Below, piece by piece: positions 48,031 to 58,578 of a stretch of 64,000 nt of DNA. The DNA is from Lachnospiraceae bacterium. Its GTDB lineage: Bacteria; Bacillota; Clostridia; Lachnospirales; Lachnospiraceae. Every line of letters starts with the position of its first letter. The first letter of the stretch is position 1. Location: assembly GCA_015057515.1 (NCBI GenBank), contig SVED01000001.1, forward strand, positions 1 to 64,000, written 5' to 3'. The translations under genes and the position numbers were made by a program. Under the pieces are notes generated by a model. The model did not search any database. It was not told the origin of the DNA and saw nothing but the letters and a program-made list of their open reading frames with translations.

Positions 48031-48996
48031 ATGAAAAAAATAGAGATATCTGTGATTGTTCTCACATATTTTCCAAAATGGACAGAATTGAAAAAAACCT
48101 TGTTGTCAATTATACATCAAGAGGGCATCAATTATGAAATCTTAATTGCAGACGATGGCTCAGATAATTACTGCATTGAGGAAATTACAGATTTTTTCAA
48201 AGAATATAATTATGATAATTATGAGGTTGTACATCAGGAAAAGAATGTTGGTACCTGTAAAAACTGCCTGGCTGCCATAAAAGTTGCCAAGGGCGAGTAT
48301 GTACGACTTATATCTCCGGGAGATTATATTAGCACTTCCAACAATTTGCGTGATTGGTATGAGTTTATGCAGAGTAACAATGCTGATGCATCATTTGGAA
48401 ATGCCATATACTATAATATGCAGGACGGAAAATACAATATAATAACAAAAAAAGGAACTGCACCTATTGTAACTAATATATATGATGCAAAAAAATACAA
48501 ATCACAATGGGTGGGTATATTTAATCTGGTTTTGTATGATTCCATTTTAGGAGCTGCATTTCTAACAAAAAGGGATTTAATGCAGCGATATTGTGAAGAA
48601 GTTGTAGAGGCAAATATTATTTATACAGAAGACAAAATGTATAAATTTATGATAATGGATGAAATGAAAATCCTACATTATCCATTGGATGTTGTTATAT
48701 ATGAATATGGCGAGGGTATATCCACATCCTCCAATGAAGCAAGTATTCTCCGTATGGCCAAGGATGAGGAAAGCTTTAACAAAAGAGTGCTACAGAGAAA
48801 CAGTACTTTTTCAATGGGCAAGAATTATAAAAAATATATATTGTCAAAGACAAATGGTAAAGGGAAAATTAGAAAATTTATTTTGTTCCCAAGATTACTG
48901 TTGGCACAAATATATATAAAAATAAAAACTAGTTCATCAAAATCAAACAACTTAGTAGACCAAAAATTCTTAAACAAGATAGAGGAGAATGAGTAA
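48031..48996 (+). CDS. GT2 family glycosyltransferase
   Basis: ISVIVLTYFPKWTELKKTLLSII, ILIADDGSDN. Confidence 0.92.
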   Translation: MKKIEISVIVLTYFPKWTELKKTLLSIIHQEGINYEILIADDGSDNYCIEEITDFFKEYNYDNYEVVHQEKNVGTCKNCLAAIKVAKGEYVRLISPGDYISTSNNLRDWYEFMQSNNADASFGNAIYYNMQDGKYNIITKKGTAPIVTNIYDAKKYKSQWVGIFNLVLYDSILGAAFLTKRDLMQRYCEEVVEANIIYTEDKMYKFMIMDEMKILHYPLDVVIYEYGEGISTSSNEASILRMAKDEESFNKRVLQRNSTFSMGKNYKKYILSKTNGKGKIRKFILFPRLLLAQIYIKIKTSSSKSNNLVDQKFLNKIEENE

Positions 48997-49403
48997 TGCA
49001 AGTAGTAAAATATGTATTTCAACCACATGGTGATGATAGAGGTCAGTTGGTTGCCTTAGAGGAATTTAAGGATATTCCGTTTGAAATTAAAAGAGTATAT
49101 TACATTTATGATACCCTTGAAGGTGTAAGAAGAGGTTTTCATGCCCATAAAAATCTTGAGCAGATTTTAATATGCATTCATGGTTCTTGTAAGGTTATGT
49201 TGGACAATGGTAAGGAAAAGAAAATAGTGCCATTGGAAAAACCATATGAGGGATTATATATTGCCAATAATATGTGGAGAGAAATGTATGATTTTTCACC
49301 AGACGCAGTTTTGTTAGTATTGGCATCTGAAATATATGATGAATCAGATTACATTCGAAATTATGATGAATTTTTAAAGATGGTAAGCGAGGAGAATAAT
49401 TAG
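48996..49403 (+). CDS. dTDP-4-oxo-6-deoxyglucose 3,4-ketoisomerase (FdtA/QdtA, WxcM-like cupin)
   Basis: [44 protein letters not shown]. Confidence 0.93.
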   Translation: MQVVKYVFQPHGDDRGQLVALEEFKDIPFEIKRVYYIYDTLEGVRRGFHAHKNLEQILICIHGSCKVMLDNGKEKKIVPLEKPYEGLYIANNMWREMYDFSPDAVLLVLASEIYDESDYIRNYDEFLKMVSEENN

Positions 49404-49405
49404 GT

Positions 49406-50503
49406 ATGAATATTCCTTTTGTTAGTTTTAAACCAATGGAAAAAGAATTGGATGCAGAGCTTCGTGCTGCATTTAACAGAGTGTTTGACAATAGCTGGTA
49501 CATTGATGGCAAAGAGGATGCCGCATTTGAAGAAAGCTTTGCCGGATTTTGCAATAGTAAGTACTGTGTTGGAACCGGAAACGGTTTAGATGCTTTAGTG
49601 CTTCCTCTTAAGGCTTTGGGAATAGGTGAAGGTGACGAGGTTATTGTGCCATCTAATACATATATTGCTACAGCCTTAGCTGTTACTTATGTAGGTGCAA
49701 AGCCTGTTTTTGTGGAGCCAATTATTGATACATTTAATATTGATCCAACCAAGATAGAAGAAAAAATTACAGATAAGACTAAGGCTATTATGCCGGTTCA
49801 TCTTTATGGACAGCCTTGTGATATGGATCCAATTATGGAAATTGCGAAAAAGCATAATCTTTATGTTATAGAGGACTGTGCACAGGCCCATGGTGCAACA
49901 TATAAGGGACGGGTTGTGGGCAGCTTTGGTGATGCGGCAGGATTTAGCTTTTACCCTGGTAAAAATCTTGGCGCTTTGGGAGACGCTGGTGCAACAGTAA
50001 CAAATGATGAGGAATTGGCAAAGAAGGTAAGAGCTCTTGGCAACTATGGCTCTGACTATAAATATCATCACATTTACAAGGGTAATAATACTCGTCTGGA
50101 CGAGCTGCAAGCAGCCTTTTTGTCCGCTAAATTACCTCATATGGACAGGATGAATGAAGAGAGAAGACGTATAGCTAACAGATATTTGTCAGGGATTAAT
50201 AATCCTTTGATTGTGTTGCCATTTGTTAGAGAGGATGTTGTTCCTGTATGGCATATTTTTGCAGTCCGTTGTGAGGATAGAGCCAGATTAGAAAGATATC
50301 TTAGTGACAACAATATAGGCACAAACAAGCACTATCCGATTCCAATTCATATGCAGGAATGTTATAGTGATTTGAATATCAAAGAAGGTCAGTTGCCAAT
50401 TGCAGAGGAAATAAGTGCAACAGAGCTCAGTCTGCCAATGTATTATGGTATGACAGAAGAAGAGATAGACTATGTAATAGAAATAGTTAATAATTTCAAA
50501 TAA
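49406..50503 (+). CDS. DegT/DnrJ/EryC1 aminotransferase (FdtB/QdtB-like)
   Basis: [64 protein letters not shown]; adjacent to fdtA-like gene. Confidence 0.93.
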   Translation: MNIPFVSFKPMEKELDAELRAAFNRVFDNSWYIDGKEDAAFEESFAGFCNSKYCVGTGNGLDALVLPLKALGIGEGDEVIVPSNTYIATALAVTYVGAKPVFVEPIIDTFNIDPTKIEEKITDKTKAIMPVHLYGQPCDMDPIMEIAKKHNLYVIEDCAQAHGATYKGRVVGSFGDAAGFSFYPGKNLGALGDAGATVTNDEELAKKVRALGNYGSDYKYHHIYKGNNTRLDELQAAFLSAKLPHMDRMNEERRRIANRYLSGINNPLIVLPFVREDVVPVWHIFAVRCEDRARLERYLSDNNIGTNKHYPIPIHMQECYSDLNIKEGQLPIAEEISATELSLPMYYGMTEEEIDYVIEIVNNFK

Positions 50504-50518
50504 AAAGGTAAAGATAAT

Positions 50519-51958
50519 ATGTTAAAAATATTAAAGCGTTATAAGGATATGCCTATAACAGCAAAGGTTTCAATTGCATATGCTGTTTGTAGCATTTTAC
50601 AAAAATGTCTGTCCTTTATAACTCTTCCGTTGTTTACAAGATTACTCACCACGGAGCAGTATGGTCAGTACAATGTATATACCTCCTGGTCCGCTATAAT
50701 CACCATATTTGTAACCCTTAATCTTGCCTACGGTTCTTTTTCTAAGGCTATGGTTAAATTTGAGGATGACAGAGATGCTTACATTGCATCTATTCAAGGA
50801 ATAAGCACAGTATTAGGTGTTGCTTTTCTTTTGATATATTTTCCTTTTAGAAAGTATCTCAATAAGCTCTTTGAACTGCCAACAGAGCTGGTGATTTTAA
50901 TGGTTGCTGAAATAGTTATGTTAAATGCTATTCTCTGTTGGAATGGTAAGAAAAGATTTGAGTTTAAGTATAAGGGCGTAGTTGCTATTACTCTTTTAAT
51001 GTCTGTTATTTCACCGGTGCTTGCATATTTTATGGTGGTTAACAGCGAAGAAAAAGGATATGCCAGAATAGTAGGTTATGCTGCCATTACCATTTTTGTT
51101 GGCTTGGTTTTATATATTGTCAATCTGTTAAAGGGTAAAAGCTTCATTAATAAGACATATTGGAAGTATGCCTTAGGATTTAATGTTCCACTTATAGTTT
51201 ATTATCTGTCTCAGGTTATATTTAATCAAAGCGACAGGATAATGATAAGTCACATGGTGGGCACAGATAAGGCTGGAATATATGGTGTTGCATATTCACT
51301 TGCCATTATTCTTAATTTCGTTTTAAATTCCATTAACAATTCTTATCAACCATGGTTTTATGGAAAGATAAAAGCCGGTGAGGAACATGAGAATAAAAAG
51401 ATTTCCAATGGTATAGCTGTTCTAATGGGAATTTTGTTACTGGGAATTATTGCAATGGCTCCTGAAATTATTCTCATTATGGCAGGAAAAAAATATGCAG
51501 AGGCTGTATGGATTGTCCCACCAGTGGCAGGGAGTATACTTCTCCTTTTATACTCACAGTACTGTATTAATATAGAGTTTTATTACGAAAAAAAGAAAAA
51601 ACTGGTTTATGCATCCATAGCCGCGGCAATCTTAAATATTTTACTTAATGCAATGCTTATCCCTGTATTTGGATATATTGTCGCGGGATATACTACATGG
51701 ATAAGCTATATAGTATTTGTTTTGATGAATTATATTGAGATGCTAAAAATATTAAAAGAAGATAATAAAGAACAAAATATTTATGATGTGCGTTTTCTTT
51801 TGACGTTCTTTGCTTTGTTCACATTAGCGTCGATAATCTTTTTGGTTTTTTATAAGTTATATATAATTCGTTATGCATTGGTTTTGCTTTTTGGTCTTAT
51901 ATGTTTTTTGTGTCGCAAAAGACTACTTAAAGTGTATAATTCCATACTGAAAAAGTAG
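50519..51958 (+). CDS. Polysaccharide flippase (Wzx/MATE-like)
   Basis: SIAYAVCSILQKCLSFITLPLFTRLLTTEQYGQYNVYTSW; ~12-14 TM helices. Confidence 0.92.
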   Translation: MLKILKRYKDMPITAKVSIAYAVCSILQKCLSFITLPLFTRLLTTEQYGQYNVYTSWSAIITIFVTLNLAYGSFSKAMVKFEDDRDAYIASIQGISTVLGVAFLLIYFPFRKYLNKLFELPTELVILMVAEIVMLNAILCWNGKKRFEFKYKGVVAITLLMSVISPVLAYFMVVNSEEKGYARIVGYAAITIFVGLVLYIVNLLKGKSFINKTYWKYALGFNVPLIVYYLSQVIFNQSDRIMISHMVGTDKAGIYGVAYSLAIILNFVLNSINNSYQPWFYGKIKAGEEHENKKISNGIAVLMGILLLGIIAMAPEIILIMAGKKYAEAVWIVPPVAGSILLLLYSQYCINIEFYYEKKKKLVYASIAAAILNILLNAMLIPVFGYIVAGYTTWISYIVFVLMNYIEMLKILKEDNKEQNIYDVRFLLTFFALFTLASIIFLVFYKLYIIRYALVLLFGLICFLCRKRLLKVYNSILKK

Positions 51959-51973
51959 GCGAGGTTTTGAAGT

Positions 51974-53209
51974 ATGAAGGTTAAAAGTTTAGTAAAAAAA
52001 ATATTGCCCAGTTCAGCGATAAATTTTTTGAAAAAAACTAAAACATTGCCATATGATATAGTAGCCAGACATTATTTAAAGAAGGTTAAAAATAAGAAAA
52101 AACATAATGGCATTATAAGAGTAGGATTCTGTGCAGACTTTACTACTGTTTGGGACAAAACAGCACCGGTTTTTGAGTTGATGAAAACAGACAGTAGATT
52201 TAAGGTGATTTTATTCATAACAAAAACCTTATACACAAAAACCGAAGAAGAGTTTTTAAAAGTGCAGAAGTTTTTTAAAGAGCTATATCCGGATGCAGAA
52301 TATATAATATGGGATGAGAGCTTATCTATTAAGAACTATGACATGGATTATTTCTTCTATCAAAGACCATATGCTGATTTGTATCCAGAGAATTTGAGAG
52401 TTCAGGAAGTTAGGAAATATGCAAAAATTTGCTATATTCCATATGGATATGCGGGTTCAGATGTATTCAATGCAGGAAATACCAATAAACTTTTCTTTAG
52501 AAATGTATATTTAGGATTCATTGAAATAGCAGCAGAGTTAAAAATACTCAATGAACAATTTAAACATAATATCAAAAAAGGTTACCAGTCTTTTGAAAAG
52601 CTTGGATATCCTTCATTTGAAAAATATTTTAATTTACCAAAAAAAGATTTTCAGGGAAAGGTCTTGTGGACCCCAAGGTGGACAGTAGATGATGAAGTGG
52701 GTGGAAGCCATTTCTTTGAGTATAAAGATGATTTTATTGAGGTTGCAGAAAAAATTGATTTTATATTCAGACCTCACCCTTTGATGTTTACTAATTTTAT
52801 TGATAAGGGCATAATGTCAAAGGAGAGTGTTGATGAATATGTTGGATTGCTTAAAAAACAGAATGTTGAATATAGTGAAGGTAATCCTATAGAAAAAGAT
52901 TTTATGAATGCCGATGTACTATTGACAGACTATTCTTCTATAATTGTTGAGTATTTTCTTACAGGTAAACCTATTATATATTGTAAGGCTCATTATGAGA
53001 TGAATGAGGAGTACAACAACCTTATGAAGGGTATATATATTGCCGATACATGGGAGGATGTTAAGAGATATCTGGATGATATATTGAACGGAAGAGATTA
53101 TCTAAAGGATGAACGAACAAGGATTATATCCAACCAATATGCAGATGTTCAGGGGGCATCAAAGAGGATCGTGCAGAGAATAGTAGATGATTATAGCAAT
53201 CATGAGTAA
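51974..53209 (+). CDS. CDP-glycerol glycerophosphotransferase family protein (TagB/TagF-like)
   Basis: FRPHPLMF and NADVLLTDYSSIIVEYFLTGKPIIYC motifs. Confidence 0.88.
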   Translation: MKVKSLVKKILPSSAINFLKKTKTLPYDIVARHYLKKVKNKKKHNGIIRVGFCADFTTVWDKTAPVFELMKTDSRFKVILFITKTLYTKTEEEFLKVQKFFKELYPDAEYIIWDESLSIKNYDMDYFFYQRPYADLYPENLRVQEVRKYAKICYIPYGYAGSDVFNAGNTNKLFFRNVYLGFIEIAAELKILNEQFKHNIKKGYQSFEKLGYPSFEKYFNLPKKDFQGKVLWTPRWTVDDEVGGSHFFEYKDDFIEVAEKIDFIFRPHPLMFTNFIDKGIMSKESVDEYVGLLKKQNVEYSEGNPIEKDFMNADVLLTDYSSIIVEYFLTGKPIIYCKAHYEMNEEYNNLMKGIYIADTWEDVKRYLDDILNGRDYLKDERTRIISNQYADVQGASKRIVQRIVDDYSNHE

Positions 53210-53275
53210 GTTTGTCTGTAATCAAAAATGGCAGATGAATTATCTATAGAATTTTTTGGAGATTAATGAAAAATA

Positions 53276-53773
53276 ATGAAACTAAGAAAGCTTGAACAAA
53301 AAGATGCACCCCTTATGCTAGAGTGGATGCACGATAAAGATGTAACTGAAAATTTACAGGCAAACTTTGCTTCTAAGACTATTGAAGACTGTGAGGCTTT
53401 TATAGAGTCAAGCCTTGAGGATAAGGACAATATTCACATGGCTGTTGTTGATGAAAGTGATGAGTATATGGGTACAGTAAGCCTAAAAAATATCAAGGAT
53501 GGTACAGCGGAATTTGCAATATCTATGAGAACTAAATCAATGGGTAAAGGCTATTCTAAGTATGGTATGGCAGAAATTATTCGTATTGCTTTGGAAGATA
53601 TGGGCTTAAGTGAAGTGTATTGGTGTGTCTCTCCGGATAACAAAAGAGCAGTCAGATTCTATGATAAGAATGGATATTCCAGAGTGAAAGGTTATATTGA
53701 TACGGGAATGTACTCTAAGGAGCAAAGTGAGTATTATATTTGGTATAGAGTTACAAAAAAACAAGAAAGCTAA
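53276..53773 (+). CDS. GNAT acetyltransferase (RimJ/RimL-like)
   Basis: MRTKSMGKGYSKYGMAEIIRIALEDMG...VSPDNKRAVRFYDKNGY. Confidence 0.9.
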   Translation: MKLRKLEQKDAPLMLEWMHDKDVTENLQANFASKTIEDCEAFIESSLEDKDNIHMAVVDESDEYMGTVSLKNIKDGTAEFAISMRTKSMGKGYSKYGMAEIIRIALEDMGLSEVYWCVSPDNKRAVRFYDKNGYSRVKGYIDTGMYSKEQSEYYIWYRVTKKQES

Positions 53774-53795
53774 TCTTTAATATAGTGGTGCAAGG

Positions 53796-55331
53796 ATGAA
53801 TAAGATTAATGTTTTAAACAAAATTGAACATAGATATAAGATAGCTTTTCTTAGTACACTTATTTTTGGATTAATCGCTCAGGGAATGGCTTTGTTTAAC
53901 AAGTTTTCCTTTCATGATGATGTGGCTGAACTGTTTGGAGTTGGAGCCACAACTTCTTCAGGAAGATGGATGTTAGAACTATTATCCCAGATGTAAAAGA
54001 GTATATTTGGAGATGGACATTATAGCTTGCCAATTATGAATGGTCTTTTTTCTATTGCATGTATTGGTATAGCGGCTGTGCTGATAGTTTATCTATTGGA
54101 GATAAATCTAGATATTGCATGTATATTTGTGGGCGCTATAATGGTAGTTTTCCCTATGATTACCAGTCTTTTTTCATATATGTTCACCGCTCCCTTTTAT
54201 ATGCTGGCTCTGTGCGTGAGTGTATGTGGTGTGGTGCTTGTCTGTAAAAGAAAAAGAATGATAGCAGGAGCAATATTAATCGCATGTGCCATTGGGGTGT
54301 ACCAGGCATTTATTCCAGTAGTGCTTAGTTTGATGCTAATGTATTTTATAAAGCTTCTTATGTATGAGAATGTGGAGGCAAAAGAGGCATTTTCTAAAAT
54401 GCTAATGCTCCTTGGCAGCTGTGTGTTGTTTATGGCAATTTACCTAATTATGAATAAAATATTCTTGAACATATATGATGTGGAACTGACGTCGTACCAA
54501 GGTATATCTACTATGGGTGCAGGGACATCAGCTACTGAATATATTGAGAGAATAGGGTATGCATATAAGGATTTTATTTTTCCGACAAAAGATACATCTT
54601 ACAATATGTATCCTATGAACACATATAAATGGTATATGATTTCTCTTGTTATTATGCTTGTTTTACTCATCCATAGATGTATAAGAGTTTTTAAGAACAA
54701 TAAATTAAAGGGAATAATGTTTGTTGTTGCAGCATTATGTATTCCTCTTGCTGTGAATTTTATTTTTGTTATGGTGGACCCAATATATGTACATTCTCTA
54801 ATGACATATGGGCAAGTATTTTACTATGTACTGTTTGTATTGATTGTAGAACAGACAATGTCCCTTTTGAGCAGTGAAAAGGTTAAAAAATATCTTAATA
54901 TAGCAGTAATTATTTCGACTATGCTTTTGGTTATTATGTATGCAAGATTTGATAACCAATGTTATTTGAAAGCAACCTTTGTAAGGGAAGAAGTAAATAC
55001 ATATATGACGACCTTGGTTACTCAGATAAAATCAACAGATGGTTATAAGGATGAATATCCAGTTGTATTTATGAATCAGTGTAATATCCAGGATATGACT
55101 GTTTACGATATGCCTGAACTTTCTCATATCAACATAATAACTTATGCTGATATGGAAGGATATATAAATAGTTATGTTTGGACGATATATATGAATAGAT
55201 GGTGTGGTTATAATCCGATTCAAGGAGATCCGTCATTATTTTATGGATTGCCTGAATATGAAGAAATGCCTCATTATCCAGATGATGGCTCTATAAAGGT
55301 AATCGATGAAACGGTAGTTGTGAAGTTTTAG
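53796..55331 (+). pseudogene. GtrII-like glucosyltransferase-domain membrane protein interrupted by in-frame TAA
   Basis: ORFs 53796-53996 and 54027-55331 are in the same frame; read-through gives ...RWMLELLSQM*KSIFGDGHYSLPIMNGLFS..., typical GtrII-like N-terminal layout. Confidence 0.8.
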
Positions 55332-55350
55332 TACAGTGTAGGAGGCGCTT

Positions 55351-57363
55351 ATGAAGGCACTTATTTTAAACTCAGGTCTGGGTAGTCGTATGGGTGTGCT
55401 TACATCAGAACATCCAAAATGTATGACTGAGATTACATCAAAGGATACTATACTTAGCCGCCAACTCAAGCAGATTGTTGAGGCTGGTATTACAGAAGTG
55501 GTTATGACTACGGGGGCTTTTGATGAAGTTCTTGTGGAATATTGCAACGGATTAGATTTGCCGATTCACTTTACTTTTGTTAAGAATCCCTTGTATGCTG
55601 AGACAAACTACATATATTCAATATACTGTGCTAAGGAATATTTGATGGATGATGATATTGTTCTTATGCACGGTGACTTAGTTTTTGATAATTTAGTTTT
55701 TGATAAGGTGCTTTCCAGTGAGACAAGCTGTATGACTACAAGCTCCACCATCCCTTTGCCGGAAAAAGATTTTAAGGCAGTTATTGAAAAAGGAAAGATA
55801 ACTAAAGTAGGAATAGAATATTTTGATAGCGCAATGAGCGCTCAGCCACTTTACAAAATACTTTTGAAGGATTGGAAGATTTGGCTTGATAATATAATAG
55901 ATTTCTGCAAAAATGATAACAGAAAATGTTATGCTGAAAATGCCTTTAATCAGGTGTCAGATAGGTGTAGTATATATCCTTTAGATGTGAAGGATATGCT
56001 TTGTAATGAAATTGATAACCCAGAGGACTTAGCTATGGTTTCAGAAAAAGTTAATGAATTAGAAAATAAAACAGTATATATGAGTTTTTCTACTGATATG
56101 GTTCACAGTGGTCACATTGATATTATTAAGAAGGCGAAAAAACTCGGTAAGCTTATCATAGGTGTTTTATCTGATGAGGCAGTTGCCAGTTATAAGCGCT
56201 ATCCTCTTATGCCATTTTCAGAGAGAAAAGTAATGTTTGAAAATATTTCTGGTGTTCATAAGGTTGTTGAGCAAAAAACCTTAAGCTACAAGGAAAATCT
56301 TGAGATGCTTAAACCGGATTATGTGGTTCATGGAGATGATTGGGTAGCTGGTTTTCAAAAGCCTATTCGTGACGAGGTTGTATCGACTTTGGCAACTTAT
56401 GGAGGCGAATTAGTAGAGTTTCCTTACACTCATAGCGAAAAATTGAAGGTGCTTGAACAACGCTCCAGAGCAGAACTTTCTTTGCCTCATATGCGTCGTG
56501 CTCGTTTGAAAAAGGTTATAGAAATGAAAGGAACTATAAGTGCAATGGAGGCTCACAGCGGTCTTACCGGACTTATAGTAGAAGATACAGTAGTATATCA
56601 AAATGGCGAAGCCAGACAGTTTGATGCTATGTGGATAAGTTCTCTTTGCGATTCTACTGCAAAGGGGAAGCCGGATATTGAGCTTGTTGATATGACTTCA
56701 AGATTCCGTACAATTGATGATATTATGGAGGTTACCACTAAGCCAATTATTTTCGATGGTGATACAGGCGGGCTTACTGAGCATTTTGTGTATACTGTAA
56801 AGACACTTGAGCGTATGGGTGTTTCTATGGTTATTATAGAGGACAAGACTGGCCTCAAGAAGAATTCTCTTTTTGGTACAGAGGTTCAGCAGACTCAGGA
56901 TTCTATTCCGAACTTCTGCGAAAAAATCAAGGCTGGTAAAAAGGCACAAAAGACAAAGGATTTTATGATTTGTGCCCGTATAGAGAGTCTTATTCTTGAG
57001 CAGGGTATGGAGGATGCCTTAGAGCGTGCATTTGCTTTTGCCGGTGCTGGTGCTGATGCTGTTATGATTCACAGTCGTAAGAAAGATCCGTCAGAGATTT
57101 TCGAATTTGTTGAGAACTTTAGAGCAAAGGATAAAACAACACCTATTGTTGTAGTTCCAACTTCTTTCAATACAGTAACAGAGGAAGAGTTTAAAGACAG
57201 AGGTGTAAATATAGTTATTTATGCTAATCAGCTTACAAGAACTGCTTTCCCTGCAATGCAAAACGCAGCAAAGCTTATTTTAGAGAACCACAGAGCTAAG
57301 GAATGTGATGATATTTGTATGCCATTTAAGGACATTATCACTCTTATTCCAGAGGACAATTAA
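55351..57363 (+). CDS. Triple fusion: LicC-like nucleotidyltransferase + cytidylyltransferase-like domain + phosphoenolpyruvate mutase
   Basis: MKALILNSGLGSRMGVLTSEHPKCMTEI; DMVHSGHIDIIKKAKKLGKLIIGVLSD; PEP mutase EDKTGLKKNSLFG (EDKxGxxxNS) and FDGDTGG. Confidence 0.92.
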   Translation: MKALILNSGLGSRMGVLTSEHPKCMTEITSKDTILSRQLKQIVEAGITEVVMTTGAFDEVLVEYCNGLDLPIHFTFVKNPLYAETNYIYSIYCAKEYLMDDDIVLMHGDLVFDNLVFDKVLSSETSCMTTSSTIPLPEKDFKAVIEKGKITKVGIEYFDSAMSAQPLYKILLKDWKIWLDNIIDFCKNDNRKCYAENAFNQVSDRCSIYPLDVKDMLCNEIDNPEDLAMVSEKVNELENKTVYMSFSTDMVHSGHIDIIKKAKKLGKLIIGVLSDEAVASYKRYPLMPFSERKVMFENISGVHKVVEQKTLSYKENLEMLKPDYVVHGDDWVAGFQKPIRDEVVSTLATYGGELVEFPYTHSEKLKVLEQRSRAELSLPHMRRARLKKVIEMKGTISAMEAHSGLTGLIVEDTVVYQNGEARQFDAMWISSLCDSTAKGKPDIELVDMTSRFRTIDDIMEVTTKPIIFDGDTGGLTEHFVYTVKTLERMGVSMVIIEDKTGLKKNSLFGTEVQQTQDSIPNFCEKIKAGKKAQKTKDFMICARIESLILEQGMEDALERAFAFAGAGADAVMIHSRKKDPSEIFEFVENFRAKDKTTPIVVVPTSFNTVTEEEFKDRGVNIVIYANQLTRTAFPAMQNAAKLILENHRAKECDDICMPFKDIITLIPEDN

Positions 57364-57384
57364 TTTATAGAGAGGTCGTAGAGT

Positions 57385-58554
57385 ATGGTTGAACAAAAGG
57401 TTTTAATTGCAAGTTCAGACTATGCCCAGCTAGATGACTATATTAGGGAAAACGGTTTTAAAACCGTTTTTCTTGTATGTGATGCATCTCTGGGATTTCT
57501 AAAATTAAATGACTACTTTAATAAGGTGGAGGACCGCCTTGGTATTAGGTTAATAAAGTTTACAGATTTCAAGCCAAATCCATTGTATGAGTCTGTGGAA
57601 AAAGGCGTTGCCATATTTAATAAGGAGAAGTGTGATGCTATTTTTGCCGTAGGTGGAGGTAGTGCCATGGATGTAGCAAAATGCATTAAACTGTATTCAA
57701 ATATGGACCATACTAAGAATTATTTAGTCCAGGAGATTGTGCCAAATGAGGTGCCCCTTTTTGCAGTGCCTACTACAGCCGGTACAGGCAGTGAGGCGAC
57801 AAGATATGCCGTTATATATTTCAATGGAGAAAAGCAGTCTGTGGCAGATGTAAGCTGTATTCCGTCTACTGTTTTAATGGATGCATCTGTACTTAATACT
57901 TTGCCTCTATACCAGAAAAAGGCAACCATGTTAGATGCCTTTTGCCATGCCATAGAGTCTTTTTGGTCGGTGAATTCCACTGAGGAGAGTATGGCGTATT
58001 CCAAGGAGGCCATAGAGCTTATAATGGTGAAAAAGGAAGCATATCTTGCCAACGAGGAAGCGGGCAATGCTGCAATGCTAAGAGCCGCTAATATTGCAGG
58101 TAAGGCTATTAATATTACCCAGACAACAGCAGGACATGCCATGTGCTATAAGCTTACCAGCCTGTATGGTATTGCTCATGGTCATGCAGCTGCGTTATGT
58201 CTTTCGAAACTTTGGCGTTATATGCTTGAAAAGACGAATGAGATGTATGAAGATATTAAGACCCTTGGCGAAGGAACGGTAAATACCCATATGTGCATGG
58301 ACTCTAGGGGAGTAGAACATGTAAAGAATGTATTTGAACATATTGCAGAGGCAATGGGATGTAACGGTGCAGCTGAAGCAGTAAAGGTGTTCAATGAATT
58401 TTTAGATAGCCTGAATTTTGAGGATTTAAAGGCGAAGGAAGAGGATTATGATGTATTATGCAATTCGGTTAATCCAGTCCGTCTGAAAAATAACCCAATT
58501 GGTTTAGATAAGGCAGCTATTGATTTGTTGTATAGACAGATATGTAAAATTTAG
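57385..58554 (+). CDS. Iron-containing alcohol dehydrogenase, probable phosphonoacetaldehyde reductase
   Basis: AVGGGSAMDVAKCIKLY, VPTTAGTGSEATRYAV, HAIESFWSVNST, GIAHGHAAALCL; location between pepM and ppd. Confidence 0.9.
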   Translation: MVEQKVLIASSDYAQLDDYIRENGFKTVFLVCDASLGFLKLNDYFNKVEDRLGIRLIKFTDFKPNPLYESVEKGVAIFNKEKCDAIFAVGGGSAMDVAKCIKLYSNMDHTKNYLVQEIVPNEVPLFAVPTTAGTGSEATRYAVIYFNGEKQSVADVSCIPSTVLMDASVLNTLPLYQKKATMLDAFCHAIESFWSVNSTEESMAYSKEAIELIMVKKEAYLANEEAGNAAMLRAANIAGKAINITQTTAGHAMCYKLTSLYGIAHGHAAALCLSKLWRYMLEKTNEMYEDIKTLGEGTVNTHMCMDSRGVEHVKNVFEHIAEAMGCNGAAEAVKVFNEFLDSLNFEDLKAKEEDYDVLCNSVNPVRLKNNPIGLDKAAIDLLYRQICKI

Positions 58555-58578
58555 TTTAGGTGATTCAAGGAGGCAAGT

